From Gandjariella thermophila (lineage in GTDB: Bacteria > Actinomycetota > Actinomycetes > Mycobacteriales > Pseudonocardiaceae): a stretch of DNA of 64,000 nucleotides. Below the pieces are notes generated by a model. The model was not told where the DNA came from. It did not search any database and saw only the letters and a program-made list of their open reading frames with translations. A program made the position numbers and the translations under genes. Of the stretch, positions 33,404 through 44,010 are shown piece after piece; the stretch's first letter is position 1; each line of letters begins with the position of its first letter. The DNA is taken from contig NZ_BJFL01000021.1 of assembly GCF_005405885.1 (NCBI RefSeq), positions 38,963 through 102,962 of the forward strand, given 5' to 3'.

Positions 33404-34315
33404 GTGACGCGGTTGGTCTGGCGGGACGAGCTGCCCGGCGAGGAGTCCGCCCAGGTGAGCGCGCTGCTCGAGGCGGCGGAGGCGGCGGACGGCGTGGCCC
33501 CGGTGGGTGAGCCCGCCCGCTCCCGCATCTCCGGCGGTCCCGGTGGTGCGCACCTGCTCGCCTTCGCCGACGAGCGGCTGGCCGGCTACGCCGCGCTGGA
33601 CGTGGTGGGCGACGCTGGCGGCCGGCAGGTCGCCGAGTTGGCGGTGCACCCCGAGCTGCGCCGGCGGGGCGTGGGTGCCGCGCTGCTGGCCGCGCTCGTG
33701 GAGCGGGTGGCGCCCGGCGAGTCGGACGCCGAGCGGCTGCGGGTGTGGGCACACGGCACCCTGCCCGGCGCCGCGCGGCTGGCCGAGCGCGCCGGCCTGC
33801 GCAAGGTGCGTGAGCTGCTGCGCATGCGGCGGCTGCTGGACGACACCCTGCCGGAGGCGCCGCTGCCGGGCGGCGTACGGCTGCGCACCTTCGTGCCCGG
33901 CCGTGACGAGTCCGCCGTGGTGTACGTCAATCACCGGGCGTTCGCCTGGCACCCGGAGCAGAGCGCGATGACGGTGGAGGACCTGCGCCGCCGGGAGGGG
34001 GAGAGCTGGTTCGACCCGAACGGCTTCCTGCTCGCCGTGGACGCCGACGACCGGCTGCTCGGCTTCCACTGGACCAAGGTGCACCCGGACGTCGGTGGGG
34101 AGCCGTTCGGCGAGGTCTACGTGGTGGGCGTGGACCCGGACGCGCAGGGCGGCGGGCTGGGCAGGTCGCTCACCGTGGCGGGGTTGCGCCATCTGCGCGA
34201 CATCGGTCAGCGGCAGGTCATGTTGTACGTGGAGGGTGACAACGCCCCGGCGGTCGCCGTCTATATCCGGTTGGGCTTCCGAGTTTGGGATGTCGATACC
34301 CAGTTCGCGCGCTGA
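33404..34315 (+). CDS. mshD: Mycothiol synthase (tandem GNAT acetyltransferase)
   Basis: A 303-residue protein with two GNAT domains. The N-terminal one contains [20 protein letters not shown], the C-terminal one [20 protein letters not shown] and [20 protein letters not shown]. MshD acetylates Cys-GlcN-Ins with acetyl-CoA to give mycothiol, the main low-mass thiol of actinobacteria. GTG 33404 has TAACGT 7 bases before it and no Shine-Dalgarno, suggesting a leaderless message. Mycothiol contains inositol and cysteine, both of which have dedicated operons in this window. Confidence 0.93.
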   Translation: MTRLVWRDELPGEESAQVSALLEAAEAADGVAPVGEPARSRISGGPGGAHLLAFADERLAGYAALDVVGDAGGRQVAELAVHPELRRRGVGAALLAALVERVAPGESDAERLRVWAHGTLPGAARLAERAGLRKVRELLRMRRLLDDTLPEAPLPGGVRLRTFVPGRDESAVVYVNHRAFAWHPEQSAMTVEDLRRREGESWFDPNGFLLAVDADDRLLGFHWTKVHPDVGGEPFGEVYVVGVDPDAQGGGLGRSLTVAGLRHLRDIGQRQVMLYVEGDNAPAVAVYIRLGFRVWDVDTQFAR

Positions 34316-34416
34316 GCTGGTATCGATTCAGCGGGGTCACGGACCGCATACGCGCAGGTCACGGCTAGGCCACAAGGGCGACACCGAGAGATGTCAAACG
34401 CGTGGCCTTCTGGCAT

Positions 34417-34438
34417 GTTCACCCGCCGTTAACCCCTA
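34417..34438 (+). promoter_or_regulatory. PHO box upstream of pstS
   Basis: GTTCACCCGCC followed directly by GTTAACCCCTA is two 11-base direct repeats of the form bound by PhoP in streptomycetes (GTTCACC-like units). It lies about 90 bases before the pstS start and should drive phosphate-starvation induction of pstSCAB. Confidence 0.85.
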
Positions 34439-34529
34439 CAGGGGCATGCGTCCACCCGCGGCACCTAGCGTCCGGGGTGAGCGGCCTCTCCCGCCGCGAC
34501 CCGAAGTCTGCCCCACATGGAGGAACCAG

Positions 34530-35651
34530 GTGAAGATCAAGCGGCACGCTGCTGCGCTCAGCCTCGTCGCGGCGAGTGCGCTGGTGCTCTCCGCCTGCGG
34601 TAGTGACAACAACACGCCGGGAACCGGTGGGGGTTCCGCAGCAGGCGGAGCGCCGGTCGCCTGTGGTGGCAAGAAGGCACTCAAGGCCAGCGGCTCCACC
34701 GCGCAGGCCAACGCGATGACCCGGTTCGAGTCGAAGTACGCGCAGGCGTGCGACGGCTACGACATCAACTACACCCCGAACGGCTCGGGCGCCGGCATCA
34801 ACGAGTTCGTCGGCAAGCAGACCGACTTCGCCGGCTCGGACTCGGCGCTGAACGCGTCCAAGGGCGAGACCGACAAGGCCAAGCAGCGTTGCGACGGCAA
34901 CGACGCGTGGAACCTGCCCATGGTGTTCGGCCCGATCGCGATCACCTACAACGTGCCCGGCGTGAACGACGTCGCGCTGGACGGCACCACGCTGGCCAAG
35001 ATCTTCAGCGGCCAGATCACCAACTGGAACGACCCGGCCATCGCCGCGCTGAACAAGGGCAAGACGCTGCCGGACCAGAAGATCGTGGTGATCTTCCGTA
35101 ACGACCAGTCCGGCACCACCGACAACTTCCAGCAGTACCTGCAGGCGGCGTCCAACGGCGCATGGACCAAGGGCGCCGGCAAGGACTTCGTCGGCGGCGT
35201 CGGCGAGGGCGCCAAGGGCAACGACGGCACCTCCGCGGCGCTGAAGAACACCCCGGGCGGGATCACCTACAACGAGTGGTCGTTCGCCAAGGCGCAGAAC
35301 CTGAACATCGCCAAGCTCGTCAACCTGGGCGGCGGTGACCCGGTCACGCTGAGCGCGGACTCGGTGGGCAAGGCGATCGCGGACGCCAAGACCAAGGGCA
35401 ACGGCAACGACCTCGCCCTGGACCTGTCCTCGATCTACGGAACCAAGACGCCGGGTGCCTACCCGCTGGTGCTGGCCACGTACGAGATCGTCTGCTCCAA
35501 GTACGCCGACGCCGACACCGGCAAGGCCGTGAAGGCGTTCCTGACGGTGGCGGCGACCACCGGACAGCAGGGCCTGGACCAGAACGGCTACATTCCGCTG
35601 CCGTCGTCCTTCCAGTCCAAGCTGACCACCGCGATCAACGCCATCGGCTGA
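34530..35651 (+). CDS. pstS: Phosphate ABC transporter substrate-binding lipoprotein
   Basis: A 373-residue lipoprotein: [20 protein letters not shown] then a Cys in LSACGSDNN (lipobox). The phosphate-binding fold has [12 protein letters not shown] (first phosphate loop), [36 protein letters not shown] (Arg and Ser/Thr ligands) and a C-terminal helix. It binds phosphate outside the membrane for PstCAB. GTG 34530 follows GGAGGAACC. A Pho box lies upstream and a hairpin before pstC, so PstS probably exceeds the other subunits. Confidence 0.95.
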   Translation: MKIKRHAAALSLVAASALVLSACGSDNNTPGTGGGSAAGGAPVACGGKKALKASGSTAQANAMTRFESKYAQACDGYDINYTPNGSGAGINEFVGKQTDFAGSDSALNASKGETDKAKQRCDGNDAWNLPMVFGPIAITYNVPGVNDVALDGTTLAKIFSGQITNWNDPAIAALNKGKTLPDQKIVVIFRNDQSGTTDNFQQYLQAASNGAWTKGAGKDFVGGVGEGAKGNDGTSAALKNTPGGITYNEWSFAKAQNLNIAKLVNLGGGDPVTLSADSVGKAIADAKTKGNGNDLALDLSSIYGTKTPGAYPLVLATYEIVCSKYADADTGKAVKAFLTVAATTGQQGLDQNGYIPLPSSFQSKLTTAINAIG

Positions 35652-35710
35652 TCCCGGCGCCGGGCGTCGATCGCACGAGAAGCAAGTGAACCTCACGACG
35701 CAGTGGGTGC

Positions 35711-35749
35711 TCGCCCGGGCCGTCCGTCTCTTGTGGTCGGCCCGGGCGA
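35711..35749 (+). terminator. Hairpin between pstS and pstC (partial terminator)
   Basis: TCGCCCGGGCC (35711-35721) pairs with GGCCCGGGCGA (35739-35749) around a 17-base loop, right after pstS and just before pstC. Such hairpins commonly stop part of the transcription or protect the pstS message. Confidence 0.7.
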
Positions 35750-35768
35750 GTGCCACATGATTGGTGCC

Positions 35769-36737
35769 ATGTCCGACCCCCTCGGCAACTCCCTGCCGGC
35801 GCGCCGACCAACCGTCCGGCGCCCCGGGGACACGATCTTCCAGTTCCTGACCACCGCATCCGGCCTGGCCATCGTGCTGTCGATCGTGTTGATCGGCGTC
35901 TTCCTCCTGCTGAAGGCGGTGCCCTCACTCGCGGCGGACCAGGCCAACTTCCTGCTCAGCCCGAACTTCGTCACCACGGGCGGCAAACTCGCGTTCGGCA
36001 TCCGCGATCTGTTCGTGGTCACCGTGCTGTCCTCGGTGTTCGCGTTGGTGATCGCCATGCCGGTGGCCATGGGCATCGCGCTGTTCCTCACCCAGTACGC
36101 GCCGCGCCAGCTTGCCCGTCCCTTCGCCTACATCGTCGACCTGCTGGCCGCGGTGCCCTCGGTGGTGTTCGGCCTGTGGGGAATCAAGGTGTTCGGCCCG
36201 GTGCTGGAGCCGCTGGAGCGGTGGCTGAACGGCAACCTGGGGTGGTTCCCGCTGTTCGCCAACGGCAACGTGTCGATCAGCGGCGGTGGCACGATCTTCA
36301 CCGCGGGCGTGGTGCTGGCGGTCATGCTGCTGCCGATCATCACCTCGGTGTCCCGCGAGGTGTTCCAGCAGACACCGACCATGCAGATCGAGGGAGCGCT
36401 CGCGCTCGGCGCGACCAGGTGGGAGATGATCAGGACCACGGTGATCCCGTTCGGGCGCAGCGGCTACATCGCCGCGTCCATGCTCGGGCTGGGCCGTGCG
36501 CTCGGCGAGACCGTGGCCGTGCTGATCATCCTGCGGTCCGCCCCGGAGCCCTCGCGGATCAGCCTCTTCGACGGCGGCTACACGTTCGCCTCGAAGATCG
36601 CCTCGGCCGCCTCCGAGTTCACCGAGGCGCTGCCCACCGGAGCGTACATCTCCGCCGGACTGGTGCTGTTCGTGCTGACCTTCGTGGTGAACGCGATCGC
36701 CCGCTGGATCGCGGGAGGAAGGGTGCACCGGCCGTGA
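35769..36737 (+). CDS. pstC: Phosphate ABC transporter permease PstC
   Basis: A 322-residue permease with six hydrophobic segments ([60 protein letters not shown] and others) and the cytosolic EAA-type loop [20 protein letters not shown] that contacts PstB. ATG 35769 is used; ATG 35757, four codons earlier, is equally possible, and neither has a strong ribosome-binding site. Its stop overlaps pstA by 4 bases. Confidence 0.94.
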   Translation: MSDPLGNSLPARRPTVRRPGDTIFQFLTTASGLAIVLSIVLIGVFLLLKAVPSLAADQANFLLSPNFVTTGGKLAFGIRDLFVVTVLSSVFALVIAMPVAMGIALFLTQYAPRQLARPFAYIVDLLAAVPSVVFGLWGIKVFGPVLEPLERWLNGNLGWFPLFANGNVSISGGGTIFTAGVVLAVMLLPIITSVSREVFQQTPTMQIEGALALGATRWEMIRTTVIPFGRSGYIAASMLGLGRALGETVAVLIILRSAPEPSRISLFDGGYTFASKIASAASEFTEALPTGAYISAGLVLFVLTFVVNAIARWIAGGRVHRP

Positions 36738-37642
36738 CGACGACAACCTCCCTGGACCGGCCCGCGGCGCCGCAGCCCTTCCAGCGGGTGAGCGGCGCGC
36801 GCAAGCTGAAGGACTGGGTGGCCACCATCCTGGTCGGCCTCGCCTTCGTGGTCGCGGTGATCCCGCTGGTGTGGCTGCTGGTCACGGTGATCACGAGTGG
36901 CTACCGGGCGTTGATGTCCTCGGCATGGTGGACGCACTCGCTCAAGGGAGTGCTGCCCGAGGAGTTCGCCGGCGGCGTCTACCACGCGATCATCGGCAGC
37001 CTGCTGCAGAGCCTGGTGTGCGCGGTGATCGCCGTGCCGGTCGGCGTGCTCGCCGCGATCTACCTGGTCGAGTACGGGCGCGGCCGGGTCGCCAGGATGA
37101 CCACCTTCATGGTGGACATCCTCTCCGGCGTGCCGTCCATCGTCGCGGCGCTGTTCATCTTCGCGCTGTGGATCGGCACGCTCGGGTTCCAGCAGAGCGG
37201 GTTCGCGGTGTCGCTGGCGCTGGTGCTGCTCATGCTGCCGGTGGTGGTGCGCTCGACCGAGGAGATGCTTCGCCTGGTGCCGCAGGAACTGCGCGAGGCG
37301 GCCTACGCGCTGGGCGTGCCGAAGTGGAAGACCATCGTGCGCATCGTGCTGCCCACGGCGATGTCCGGGATCGTCACCGGCGTGATGCTCGCGCTGGCCA
37401 GGGTGATGGGCGAGACCGCCCCGGTGCTGGTGTTGGTCGGGTACAGCCGCTCGATGAACTTCAACATCTTCAACGGCAACATGACCTCCCTTCCGCTGCT
37501 CATCTACTCCGAGCTGAACAACCCGACCCCGGCCGGGCAGCTCCGGATCTGGGGCGCGGCCCTCACGCTGATCATTCTCGTCATGTCGTTCAACCTGGTG
37601 GCCGTCGCGCTCTCGCGGTTCTCGGCCATCAAGACCAAGTGA
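36734..37642 (+). CDS. pstA: Phosphate ABC transporter permease PstA
   Basis: A 302-residue permease with about six membrane segments ([60 protein letters not shown]) and the coupling loop [20 protein letters not shown]. It pairs with PstC to form the phosphate channel. GTG 36734 overlaps the pstC stop (GTGA), so the two permeases are made together. Confidence 0.95.
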   Translation: MTTTTSLDRPAAPQPFQRVSGARKLKDWVATILVGLAFVVAVIPLVWLLVTVITSGYRALMSSAWWTHSLKGVLPEEFAGGVYHAIIGSLLQSLVCAVIAVPVGVLAAIYLVEYGRGRVARMTTFMVDILSGVPSIVAALFIFALWIGTLGFQQSGFAVSLALVLLMLPVVVRSTEEMLRLVPQELREAAYALGVPKWKTIVRIVLPTAMSGIVTGVMLALARVMGETAPVLVLVGYSRSMNFNIFNGNMTSLPLLIYSELNNPTPAGQLRIWGAALTLIILVMSFNLVAVALSRFSAIKTK

Positions 37643-37660
37643 GCGGGCGGTAATCCGACC

Positions 37661-38437
37661 ATGGCCAAGCGCATCGACATCAAGGGACTGAACCTCTACT
37701 ACGGCAGGTTCCACGCCGTGGACAACGTCACCCTGTCGATCCCGCCGCGGAACGTGACGGCGTTCATCGGCCCGTCCGGCTGCGGCAAGTCGACCGTGCT
37801 CCGCTCGCTGAACCGGATGCACGAGGTGATCCCGGGTGCCACGGTGGACGGCAAGGTGTTGCTGGACGGCGAGGACATCTACGACGCCGGCGTCGACCCG
37901 GTGGAGGTCCGCCGCACCATCGGCATGGTGTTCCAGCGGCCCAACCCGTTCCCCACCATGTCCATCCGGGACAACGTGGTGGCCGGGCTGAAGCTCGCCG
38001 GCGTGCGCAGCAAGAGCCGGCTGGAGGAGGTGTGCGAGCGCTCGCTGCGCGGCGCGAACCTCTGGGAGGAGGTCAAGGACCGGCTGGACCGGCCGGGCGG
38101 TGGCCTCTCCGGCGGTCAGCAGCAGCGGCTGTGCATCGCCAGGGCCATCGCCGTGCAGCCCGACGTGCTGCTGATGGACGAGCCGTGCTCGGCGCTGGAC
38201 CCGATCTCCACGCTGGCGATCGAGGACCTGATCACCGAGCTGAAGAAGGACTACACGATCGTCATCGTCACCCACAACATGCAGCAGGCGGCCCGGGTGA
38301 GCGACATGACGGCGTTCTTCAACCTCTCCGGGGTGGGCCGGCCCGGCCAACTGGTCGAGGCGGACGACACCGAGAAGATCTTCTCCAACCCGGGCAAGAA
38401 GGAAACCGAGGACTACATCTCCGGCCGCTTCGGCTGA
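37661..38437 (+). CDS. pstB: Phosphate ABC transporter ATPase PstB
   Basis: A 258-residue ATPase: [20 protein letters not shown], Walker [10 protein letters not shown], the PstB-specific [21 protein letters not shown]-loop [14 protein letters not shown], signature [15 protein letters not shown], Walker [17 protein letters not shown] and switch [20 protein letters not shown]. The Cys after DEP is typical. ATG 37661 has only a weak ribosome-binding site. It powers PstCA. Confidence 0.97.
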   Translation: MAKRIDIKGLNLYYGRFHAVDNVTLSIPPRNVTAFIGPSGCGKSTVLRSLNRMHEVIPGATVDGKVLLDGEDIYDAGVDPVEVRRTIGMVFQRPNPFPTMSIRDNVVAGLKLAGVRSKSRLEEVCERSLRGANLWEEVKDRLDRPGGGLSGGQQQRLCIARAIAVQPDVLLMDEPCSALDPISTLAIEDLITELKKDYTIVIVTHNMQQAARVSDMTAFFNLSGVGRPGQLVEADDTEKIFSNPGKKETEDYISGRFG

Positions 38438-38472
38438 GCCCACGTCGCTTCGGCCGAGCCGCACCGCAGACG

Positions 38473-38504
38473 ACGGCCCGCGCCCGTACCCGGGCGCGGG
38501 CCGT
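38473..38504. terminator. Bidirectional terminator between pstB and phoU
   Basis: ACGGCCCGCGCCCG (38473-38486) pairs over 14 bases with CGGGCGCGGGCCGT (38491-38504) around loop TACC, between the converging genes pstB and phoU. Confidence 0.85.
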
Positions 38505-38514
38505 TCGCGGTCGG

Positions 38515-39180
38515 TCAGACGATCTCGTCGTTGCCGTAACCGGGCATCCTGCCGGTGACCACGAACACCACCCGGCGGGCCACCGACACCGCATGGTCGG
38601 CGAAGCGCTCGTAGAACCTGCCGAGCAGGGTGATGTCCACCGCCGCCGGCACCCCGTGCGGCCAGCCCTTGTCCATGATCACCGTGAACAGGTTGCGGTG
38701 CAGCTCGTCGATCTGGTCGTCGGCCTCCTCCAGGCTCTTCGCCAGGTTGACGTCCTGGGTGCGGACGACCTGCTCGGCTTGCCGGGCCAGGTCCACCGCG
38801 ACCCGCCCCATCTCGGCGAACTGGTCGCGCACCGAGTCGGGGAGCACCGCATGGGGATGCCGGCGCCGCGCCGCCTTCGCGACGTGCAGGGCCAGGTCGC
38901 CCATCCGCTCCAGACTCTCCGCGGCGTGGATGGCCGCGAGCACCTTGCGCAGGTCGGTGGCCACCGGCGCCTGCAGGGCGAGCAGCGAGTAGGCGTACTC
39001 CTCGCAGTTGGCGCGAGCGTCGTCGACCTCCGCGTCGCCGCCGATCACCTGCTCGGCCAGGTCGAGGTCGGCGTCGAGCAACGCCCGGGTGGCTCGCTCC
39101 ATGGCGGTGCCGACCATTCCGCACATGTCCGCGAGCTGGTCGATGAGCCGGCTGAGCTGGTCGTGGTAGGCCTCGCGCAT
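38515..39180 (-). CDS. phoU: Phosphate signalling protein PhoU
   Basis: A 221-residue all-helical protein with two three-helix PhoU repeats: [58 protein letters not shown], and the second [31 protein letters not shown]. The E-R-x-G-D and E-R-x-A-D clusters bind metal. PhoU tells the PhoR/PhoP system about PstSCAB activity. ATG 39180 has TAGGCT 8 bases upstream and no ribosome-binding site (leaderless type), and the short upstream extension of the frame is not supported. It converges on pstB. Confidence 0.94.
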   Translation of the reverse strand: MREAYHDQLSRLIDQLADMCGMVGTAMERATRALLDADLDLAEQVIGGDAEVDDARANCEEYAYSLLALQAPVATDLRKVLAAIHAAESLERMGDLALHVAKAARRRHPHAVLPDSVRDQFAEMGRVAVDLARQAEQVVRTQDVNLAKSLEEADDQIDELHRNLFTVIMDKGWPHGVPAAVDITLLGRFYERFADHAVSVARRVVFVVTGRMPGYGNDEIV

Positions 39181-39286
39181 GGGGATAGAGCCTACGTCCA
39201 GCGCGTCGCCGCCACAGGATCCGTCGGTGTACCGGAGGTGAACCCGGCGCAAACAGCAGGGTTCCGGCCTGGCTCGGGCTCGCCGG

Positions 39287-42200
39287 TCAGGACGCGCAGG
39301 AGGCGTCCGCGCCGTTCACCGCGGACACGTCGCCCGGCACGGAGGGCTGGCTCGGCGCGCCGGAGGCGGCGGCCGGTGAGGTGGGGGTGGTCACCTTCCC
39401 GTCGAACTCCGGGCCGAGCAGCAGCACCACCGCGCTGCCCATCGACGGGTCCTGTTGCAGGGTCGCGCCGGGTACCGCCACGGCGAGCGCCTGGGCCACC
39501 GCCTGGCCCGCGGAGGAGAACCTGATCAGGGTGTGCGGCACCTGCTCCGGCGAGTTGTCCACCCGCACCACCTCGAAGCCCTGCTTGCGCAGCGCGTCCG
39601 CGGTGGTGCTGGCGATCCTCACCTTCGTGCTGCCGCCGTTGAGCACCTGGATCTTCATCGGGTTCCGGTCGCCGGCGCCGCTGTTGTCGCCGCCGGGCGC
39701 GGAGGGTGCGGACGGCGACTGGGCGGCGGGTGGCGTGGCTCCCTCGCCGGGCAGCGGGGTGCCGTCGATGACCGCCTGGAACAGCGCCTTGGCCTCGTCC
39801 AGCTTGGGCAGCTCGTGGAAGGTCTTGGCGTCGCCGGTGCCGGACTCCTGGGTCTGGTGCGGCATGGTGAGGAAGTCGACGCGGCCCGCTTCGAGACCCT
39901 GCAGGGACTGGGCCAGCGGCAGCAGTTGGTCCACCGAGACGTTCTCGCCGAAGGTGGCCGAGGCGAATGCGTTGAGGAAACGGTTCATCTTGGCCGGATC
40001 CAGCAGCACCTGCATGGACATGGCCTTGCGCAGCAGGGCGGACAGGAACCGCTGCTGCCGCTGGATGCGCTCGTAGTCGGTCTTCTGCTCGCCCTGCACC
40101 TTGCGCGCCCGGACGAAGCTCAGCGCGGCGTCACCGGAGATGGTCTGCCGGCCCGCGTTCGGGATCACCACGCCCAGCTCGTCGTCCTTGATCGGGCGCG
40201 CCACGCACATCTCCACCCCGCCCACCGCGTCCACCATGGTCTTGAAGCCCTGGAAGTCGATGCCGACGAAGTGGTTGATGCGCAGCCCGGACAGCTGCTG
40301 CACCAGCTTGGTCACGCAGCGCGGCCCACCCACCTCGTACGCGGTGTTCAGCTTGACGCCCTTGGCCTCGGGGACCTGCTTGCCCGTGTACCGGTCGGTC
40401 TTGCTGTCCCAGGCCTCGCAGGCCGGCCGGTCCACCTCCAGGTCGCGGGGAAACGACACCACCACGACGCGTTTCCGGTCGGCCGGGATGTGCGCGACCA
40501 TCACCGTGTCCGAGCGGGCGCCCTGCACCTCGTCGGCGGTGCCCACGCCTTCGCTCGCGGGTGCGCCCGCCCGGGTGTCCGACCCGGCGAGCAGGAAGTT
40601 CTCGTCGCTTTCCTGGCGCACCGGCTCCACGATCGCGGACGAGTTCTCGTCCAGCGATGCCACCCGCTGGAACTTGTGGTCCACCAGCGTGATCGCGCCC
40701 CAGCCGATGCCGGTGGCCAGGAACACCACGCCGGCCGCCGCGACCGCGCCGATCTTGGCCCCTAACTCGACCTGGGACCGCCGGCGCCCACGCCGTTCTC
40801 CCTGCTCGGCGACCTCGGGGTCGGCAGATTCGTCATCTTCGGCCTCACCTTTCGGTTCGGCCCCAAGTGAGTCCCAGTCGTCGTCCTCCTCGGAGAACCA
40901 CGGCAGGAACCGCAGGAACCGCTGGAACTTGCGCCGCTTGTCCCGGCGCAGCCGCTCCTCCTCGGCAAGCTCGTCGTGCACCGCGGAGAACCGGGCCAGG
41001 GTGTGGTCGACCTCGCGCCGCTTCTGGATCTCCTCGTTGATCGGCTCCAGTTCGGTGGTCAGGCTCGCCGGGTCGACGTCCTCCCGGCGTTCCGGTCCGG
41101 GCCGCTCGGAGCGGCCCGGCGCGGCCTCCTCGGGGCGCGGCGTGCGCACGCTGCCCATGTCGACCGGGGGCTGCTGCCGGGTGAGTTCGGCATCGGCGGA
41201 GGCGTCCGCGCCCATCCTGGCCCTGCTCGCGGCGGCCGCCGCGGCACCGGGGGCGGCCGGTCCACCGGGGCCGCCGGGCGCGCGCCTCGGGCCGGACTGC
41301 GCCGAGGTGCCGCCGGCCGGGCCTGGCGCCCCCGGCCGTGGCGGGCGGGGCGCGAGCCGGGCTCCGCTCGGCTGGTCCGGGTTGAGCCGGTTGCCGATCC
41401 CGGTCGCGGGTGGCTCGCCGTCTGGTCCGGGGATCGGCCTCCTGCCGGTGCCGTCGCCGCCCCGGCCGGCCGGGTCGGGGCGAGGGTGCCGCCCGGTGCC
41501 GGGTGGCCCGGGGGGACCCGCCAGGCTGCGCGGTGGCTGACCGGGCGCCGGCCGTGGTCCGGTCCCGGAGCGCGGCGGGGCGGTGGGCACGCCGCGGCGG
41601 CCGGTCGCCGATCCCGGCGGCGGAGCCGGCTGGCCGGCCGGCGGGTTGGGCAGCGGGTGCCGCCCGGTGCCGGTCGGCGGTTGCCCGGTGTAGCCGTTCG
41701 CGCCGGGCACGCGTGGTGGGCCACCGGGTACCTGGTGGGGGCCGCTGCCCATCCCGGGGTGCGGGCCCGAGGCGGTGCCCGGCGTGGGATGCGGACCGCT
41801 CGACGTCCCCGGATGCGGTGGCGGGGGTGGGACGGGATGGCGGCCGGTGCGGGGTGACTGCGGGGTCCGACCGGGAGCCGGGCCGGCCCCGTTGCTCTCG
41901 GCAGGGCGCGATGGGCTGGGAGCGGGGTGCCGGCCGGTGCCCTCGTACGGCGGCACCGCGTCCGCATCCCGGCTGGCGGCGGCCTCGGCCTCCTGCTCCT
42001 CCTGGGCACGCCGCCGGGCGGCTCTTCGCCCGGTCGGCGAAGCGGGCGGCGGTGGAGTGTCGTCGTCGGGTTGGGCGTGGCGCCGCCCGGATCGGCTGCG
42101 CAGCGGTGTCGGCGGTGGTAAGGGATCGTCGTCGTCCGGTTTCGCCCGGCGACCGCCGGAACCCCGCACGGCCGGTGGCGGTGAGTCGTCGTCATCGGGT

Positions 42201-42640
42201 TGCGCATGCCGCCGGCCGGAGCGGCCGATCCTCGGCACCGGCGGTGGGGTGTCGTCGTCGGGTTGGGCGTGGCGCCGCCCGGATCGGCTGCGCAGCGGTG
42301 TCGGCGGTGGTAAGGGATCGTCGTCGTCCGGTTTCGCCCGGCGACCGCCGGATCTCGTCGCCGCGACGGGCGGTGGCGTGTCGTTCGACCTCGCCCGCCG
42401 CCGGCCGGAACGGCCCCGTTCCGGCGGGGTGGCCGAGTCGCGGGCCGCGGACCACGCCGAGCCGCCCGAGTCCTCCGGCGGCGTGGGCCGGGGCAGCTTG
42501 GTGCTCGACCCGCCGTGCTTGGCGACAAGATCCGACACGGTGAGACCACCGGCGTCCTCGAGTGAGCGACGGCGCCGGCGGCGCTGGCCGGACGAGGCGT
42601 CCCGGGGACCGTCATCGCCGCGGCGTGGGTCGTCGGGCAC
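39287..42640 (-). CDS. Giant LytR-CpsA-Psr (LCP) ligase with disordered repeat-bearing N-terminus
   Basis: A 1117-residue protein, about twice the usual LCP length. Residues 1 to about 600 are cytosolic, Pro/Gly/Arg/Asp-rich and disordered, with repeats such as [15 protein letters not shown], then a charged helical stretch ([20 protein letters not shown]). One membrane helix follows ([20 protein letters not shown]). The outer LCP domain has [42 protein letters not shown] and [20 protein letters not shown], with the Arg/Asp residues that bind polyprenyl pyrophosphate. The C-terminal LytR_C domain begins [22 protein letters not shown] enzymes attach glycopolymers such as arabinogalactan to peptidoglycan. 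GTG 42640 follows GGAGGGAG. Same place as Rv0822c. Confidence 0.92.
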   Translation of the reverse strand: MPDDPRRGDDGPRDASSGQRRRRRRSLEDAGGLTVSDLVAKHGGSSTKLPRPTPPEDSGGSAWSAARDSATPPERGRSGRRRARSNDTPPPVAATRSGGRRAKPDDDDPLPPPTPLRSRSGRRHAQPDDDTPPPVPRIGRSGRRHAQPDDDDSPPPAVRGSGGRRAKPDDDDPLPPPTPLRSRSGRRHAQPDDDTPPPPASPTGRRAARRRAQEEQEAEAAASRDADAVPPYEGTGRHPAPSPSRPAESNGAGPAPGRTPQSPRTGRHPVPPPPPHPGTSSGPHPTPGTASGPHPGMGSGPHQVPGGPPRVPGANGYTGQPPTGTGRHPLPNPPAGQPAPPPGSATGRRGVPTAPPRSGTGPRPAPGQPPRSLAGPPGPPGTGRHPRPDPAGRGGDGTGRRPIPGPDGEPPATGIGNRLNPDQPSGARLAPRPPRPGAPGPAGGTSAQSGPRRAPGGPGGPAAPGAAAAAASRARMGADASADAELTRQQPPVDMGSVRTPRPEEAAPGRSERPGPERREDVDPASLTTELEPINEEIQKRREVDHTLARFSAVHDELAEEERLRRDKRRKFQRFLRFLPWFSEEDDDWDSLGAEPKGEAEDDESADPEVAEQGERRGRRRSQVELGAKIGAVAAAGVVFLATGIGWGAITLVDHKFQRVASLDENSSAIVEPVRQESDENFLLAGSDTRAGAPASEGVGTADEVQGARSDTVMVAHIPADRKRVVVVSFPRDLEVDRPACEAWDSKTDRYTGKQVPEAKGVKLNTAYEVGGPRCVTKLVQQLSGLRINHFVGIDFQGFKTMVDAVGGVEMCVARPIKDDELGVVIPNAGRQTISGDAALSFVRARKVQGEQKTDYERIQRQQRFLSALLRKAMSMQVLLDPAKMNRFLNAFASATFGENVSVDQLLPLAQSLQGLEAGRVDFLTMPHQTQESGTGDAKTFHELPKLDEAKALFQAVIDGTPLPGEGATPPAAQSPSAPSAPGGDNSGAGDRNPMKIQVLNGGSTKVRIASTTADALRKQGFEVVRVDNSPEQVPHTLIRFSSAGQAVAQALAVAVPGATLQQDPSMGSAVVLLLGPEFDGKVTTPTSPAAASGAPSQPSVPGDVSAVNGADASCAS
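42057..42160 (-). repeat. 104-base direct repeat, copy 1, inside the LCP gene
   Basis: Identical over 104 bases to 42249-42352. The copies are 192 bases (64 codons) apart, so the duplication keeps the reading frame; it encodes [20 protein letters not shown] followed by HAQPDDD. Extension leftward on the plus strand continues with one mismatch. Confidence 0.95.
42249..42352 (-). repeat. 104-base direct repeat, copy 2, inside the LCP gene
   Basis: Second copy of the segment at 42057-42160. Third-position identity shows that the duplication is recent or kept alike by recombination, because a purely protein-level repeat would differ at silent sites. Confidence 0.95.
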
Positions 42641-42872
42641 CCGGTCTCCCTCCGTACCTGTCGTCGGACGCGCTCGCGTACCGCACGGTCATCACAAGTT
42701 GACGTCGGCTGGGACACAGTGGAGCCAACACGAGGCGTGCGACCCAGCCCACGCGATAGTACGGATGGTCGCCACTTCTGACGACAGGCAGGGAATGTGG
42801 TTTTACGGGCCGTACCCGGTTACGTGGACGTTCTTAGGCCGAATGGGCGAGCGCTGACGCGGCTGACGCCTC

Positions 42873-43775
42873 CTAGTAGCTGGCCGCACGCTGCCCGCTG
42901 ATCGCCCGGCGACCTGCGGCCGCGCCCGCGAGCCGGACCCGGCCGCCCTCCCGGTACGCGACCGCGTTCCGCCCGGACTGCTTGGCGGCGTACAGCAGGT
43001 CGTCGGCGCGGAGCAGTTGCTGCTCCGCGCCGACCGGCGGCCCGGAGGCGTCCGAGGTGCCCGGCTCGTGCGCGAGCCCGACGCTCACCGTGACCCGCAG
43101 GCCCGGCACGATCTGCCCCCAGGGGTAGTGCTCGACGCGGGCGCGGGCGGCCTCGGACACGGCGACCGCCGCCGGCGCGTCGATCCCCGGCAGCACCAGC
43201 ACGAACTCCTCACCGCCGTAGCGGGCGCAGAACGCGCCCTCCGGCAGGCCGTCCTGGAGCAACTCGACCACGCGCTGCAGCACCCGGTCGCCGACCAGGT
43301 GCCCGTAGGTGTCGTTGACCTGCTTGAACCAGTCGAGGTCGACCAGGGCCACCGCGAGCCCGTCCGGCGACCCGCACTGCTGCGCCACCAGAGACACCAG
43401 CCGCTGGTCCAGGTAGCGGCGGTTGTAGCTGGCGGTGAGGCTGTCCCGCATGCTCTGCTCGCGCGCCTCGGCGTGCTCCCGGCGCAGCCGGGCCACCTCG
43501 CGGCGCAGTTGCTCGGGAATCTGCGGCTGCTCGTCGTGGTCGGCGTAGACGAGGTCGAGCGCGGAGCGCAGGTGCTGGTACGCCTGCCGCCACTGGCCAC
43601 GGGAGGCGAGCAGGGTGGCGATCGACTCGTGTAGCTGGACCAGGCCCGAGGTCTCCGCCGGGGCCGGCCGGGCGGGCGCGTCGTCGGCGCCGTGCGGGCC
43701 GTCCGGCGCCCGCCACGCCGCGGCACCGCCCCGAGCCGAATCCGGCTCGGTGACGTCAGGTCGCAGTACGGTCAC
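42873..43775 (-). CDS. Diguanylate cyclase (GGDEF) with N-terminal helical domain
   Basis: A 300-residue cytosolic protein. Residues 45-120 form a TPR-like helical domain (LVQLHESIATLLASRGQWRQ, AYQHLRSALDLVYADHDE) and a coiled segment (RREVARLRREHAEAREQSMR). The GGDEF domain follows: DSLTASYNRRYLDQRLVSLV, VDLDWFKQVNDTYGHLVGDR, ARYGGEEFVLVLPG. The active GGEEF form is intact, so cyclase activity is expected; no RxxD inhibitory site precedes it. GTG 43775 has GGGAGG at good spacing. It shares the window with a GGDEF-EAL enzyme and RsiG, so it may feed the same c-di-GMP pool (inference). Confidence 0.92.
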   Translation of the reverse strand: MTVLRPDVTEPDSARGGAAAWRAPDGPHGADDAPARPAPAETSGLVQLHESIATLLASRGQWRQAYQHLRSALDLVYADHDEQPQIPEQLRREVARLRREHAEAREQSMRDSLTASYNRRYLDQRLVSLVAQQCGSPDGLAVALVDLDWFKQVNDTYGHLVGDRVLQRVVELLQDGLPEGAFCARYGGEEFVLVLPGIDAPAAVAVSEAARARVEHYPWGQIVPGLRVTVSVGLAHEPGTSDASGPPVGAEQQLLRADDLLYAAKQSGRNAVAYREGGRVRLAGAAAGRRAISGQRAASY

Positions 43776-44010
43776 CGCACTCACCTCCCTACCTCCGGGG
43801 TGTCGTCTGGTAAGACTCGGCTCTTGAGGTGACGGGACGCGCCGGTGCGGGATTTCGCTCAACCGGTTGACCTCCTGCTGCTCCGAACCGGTGACTCTCT
43901 GTGAGCCCACGCACCGCCGCCTGCCTCTGTGATCGGCATTCGGCGCCCGCCGGTTGAGGGGTGACAACCCGCTTCCCGCAATGAATGTGACTGGATTCAC
44001 AAGCGTGGAT

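Noticed and set aside
42641..42872. Possible small gene between the LCP and cyclase genes
   Set aside because: No frame with a start site and natural composition; it is most simply the LCP promoter region.
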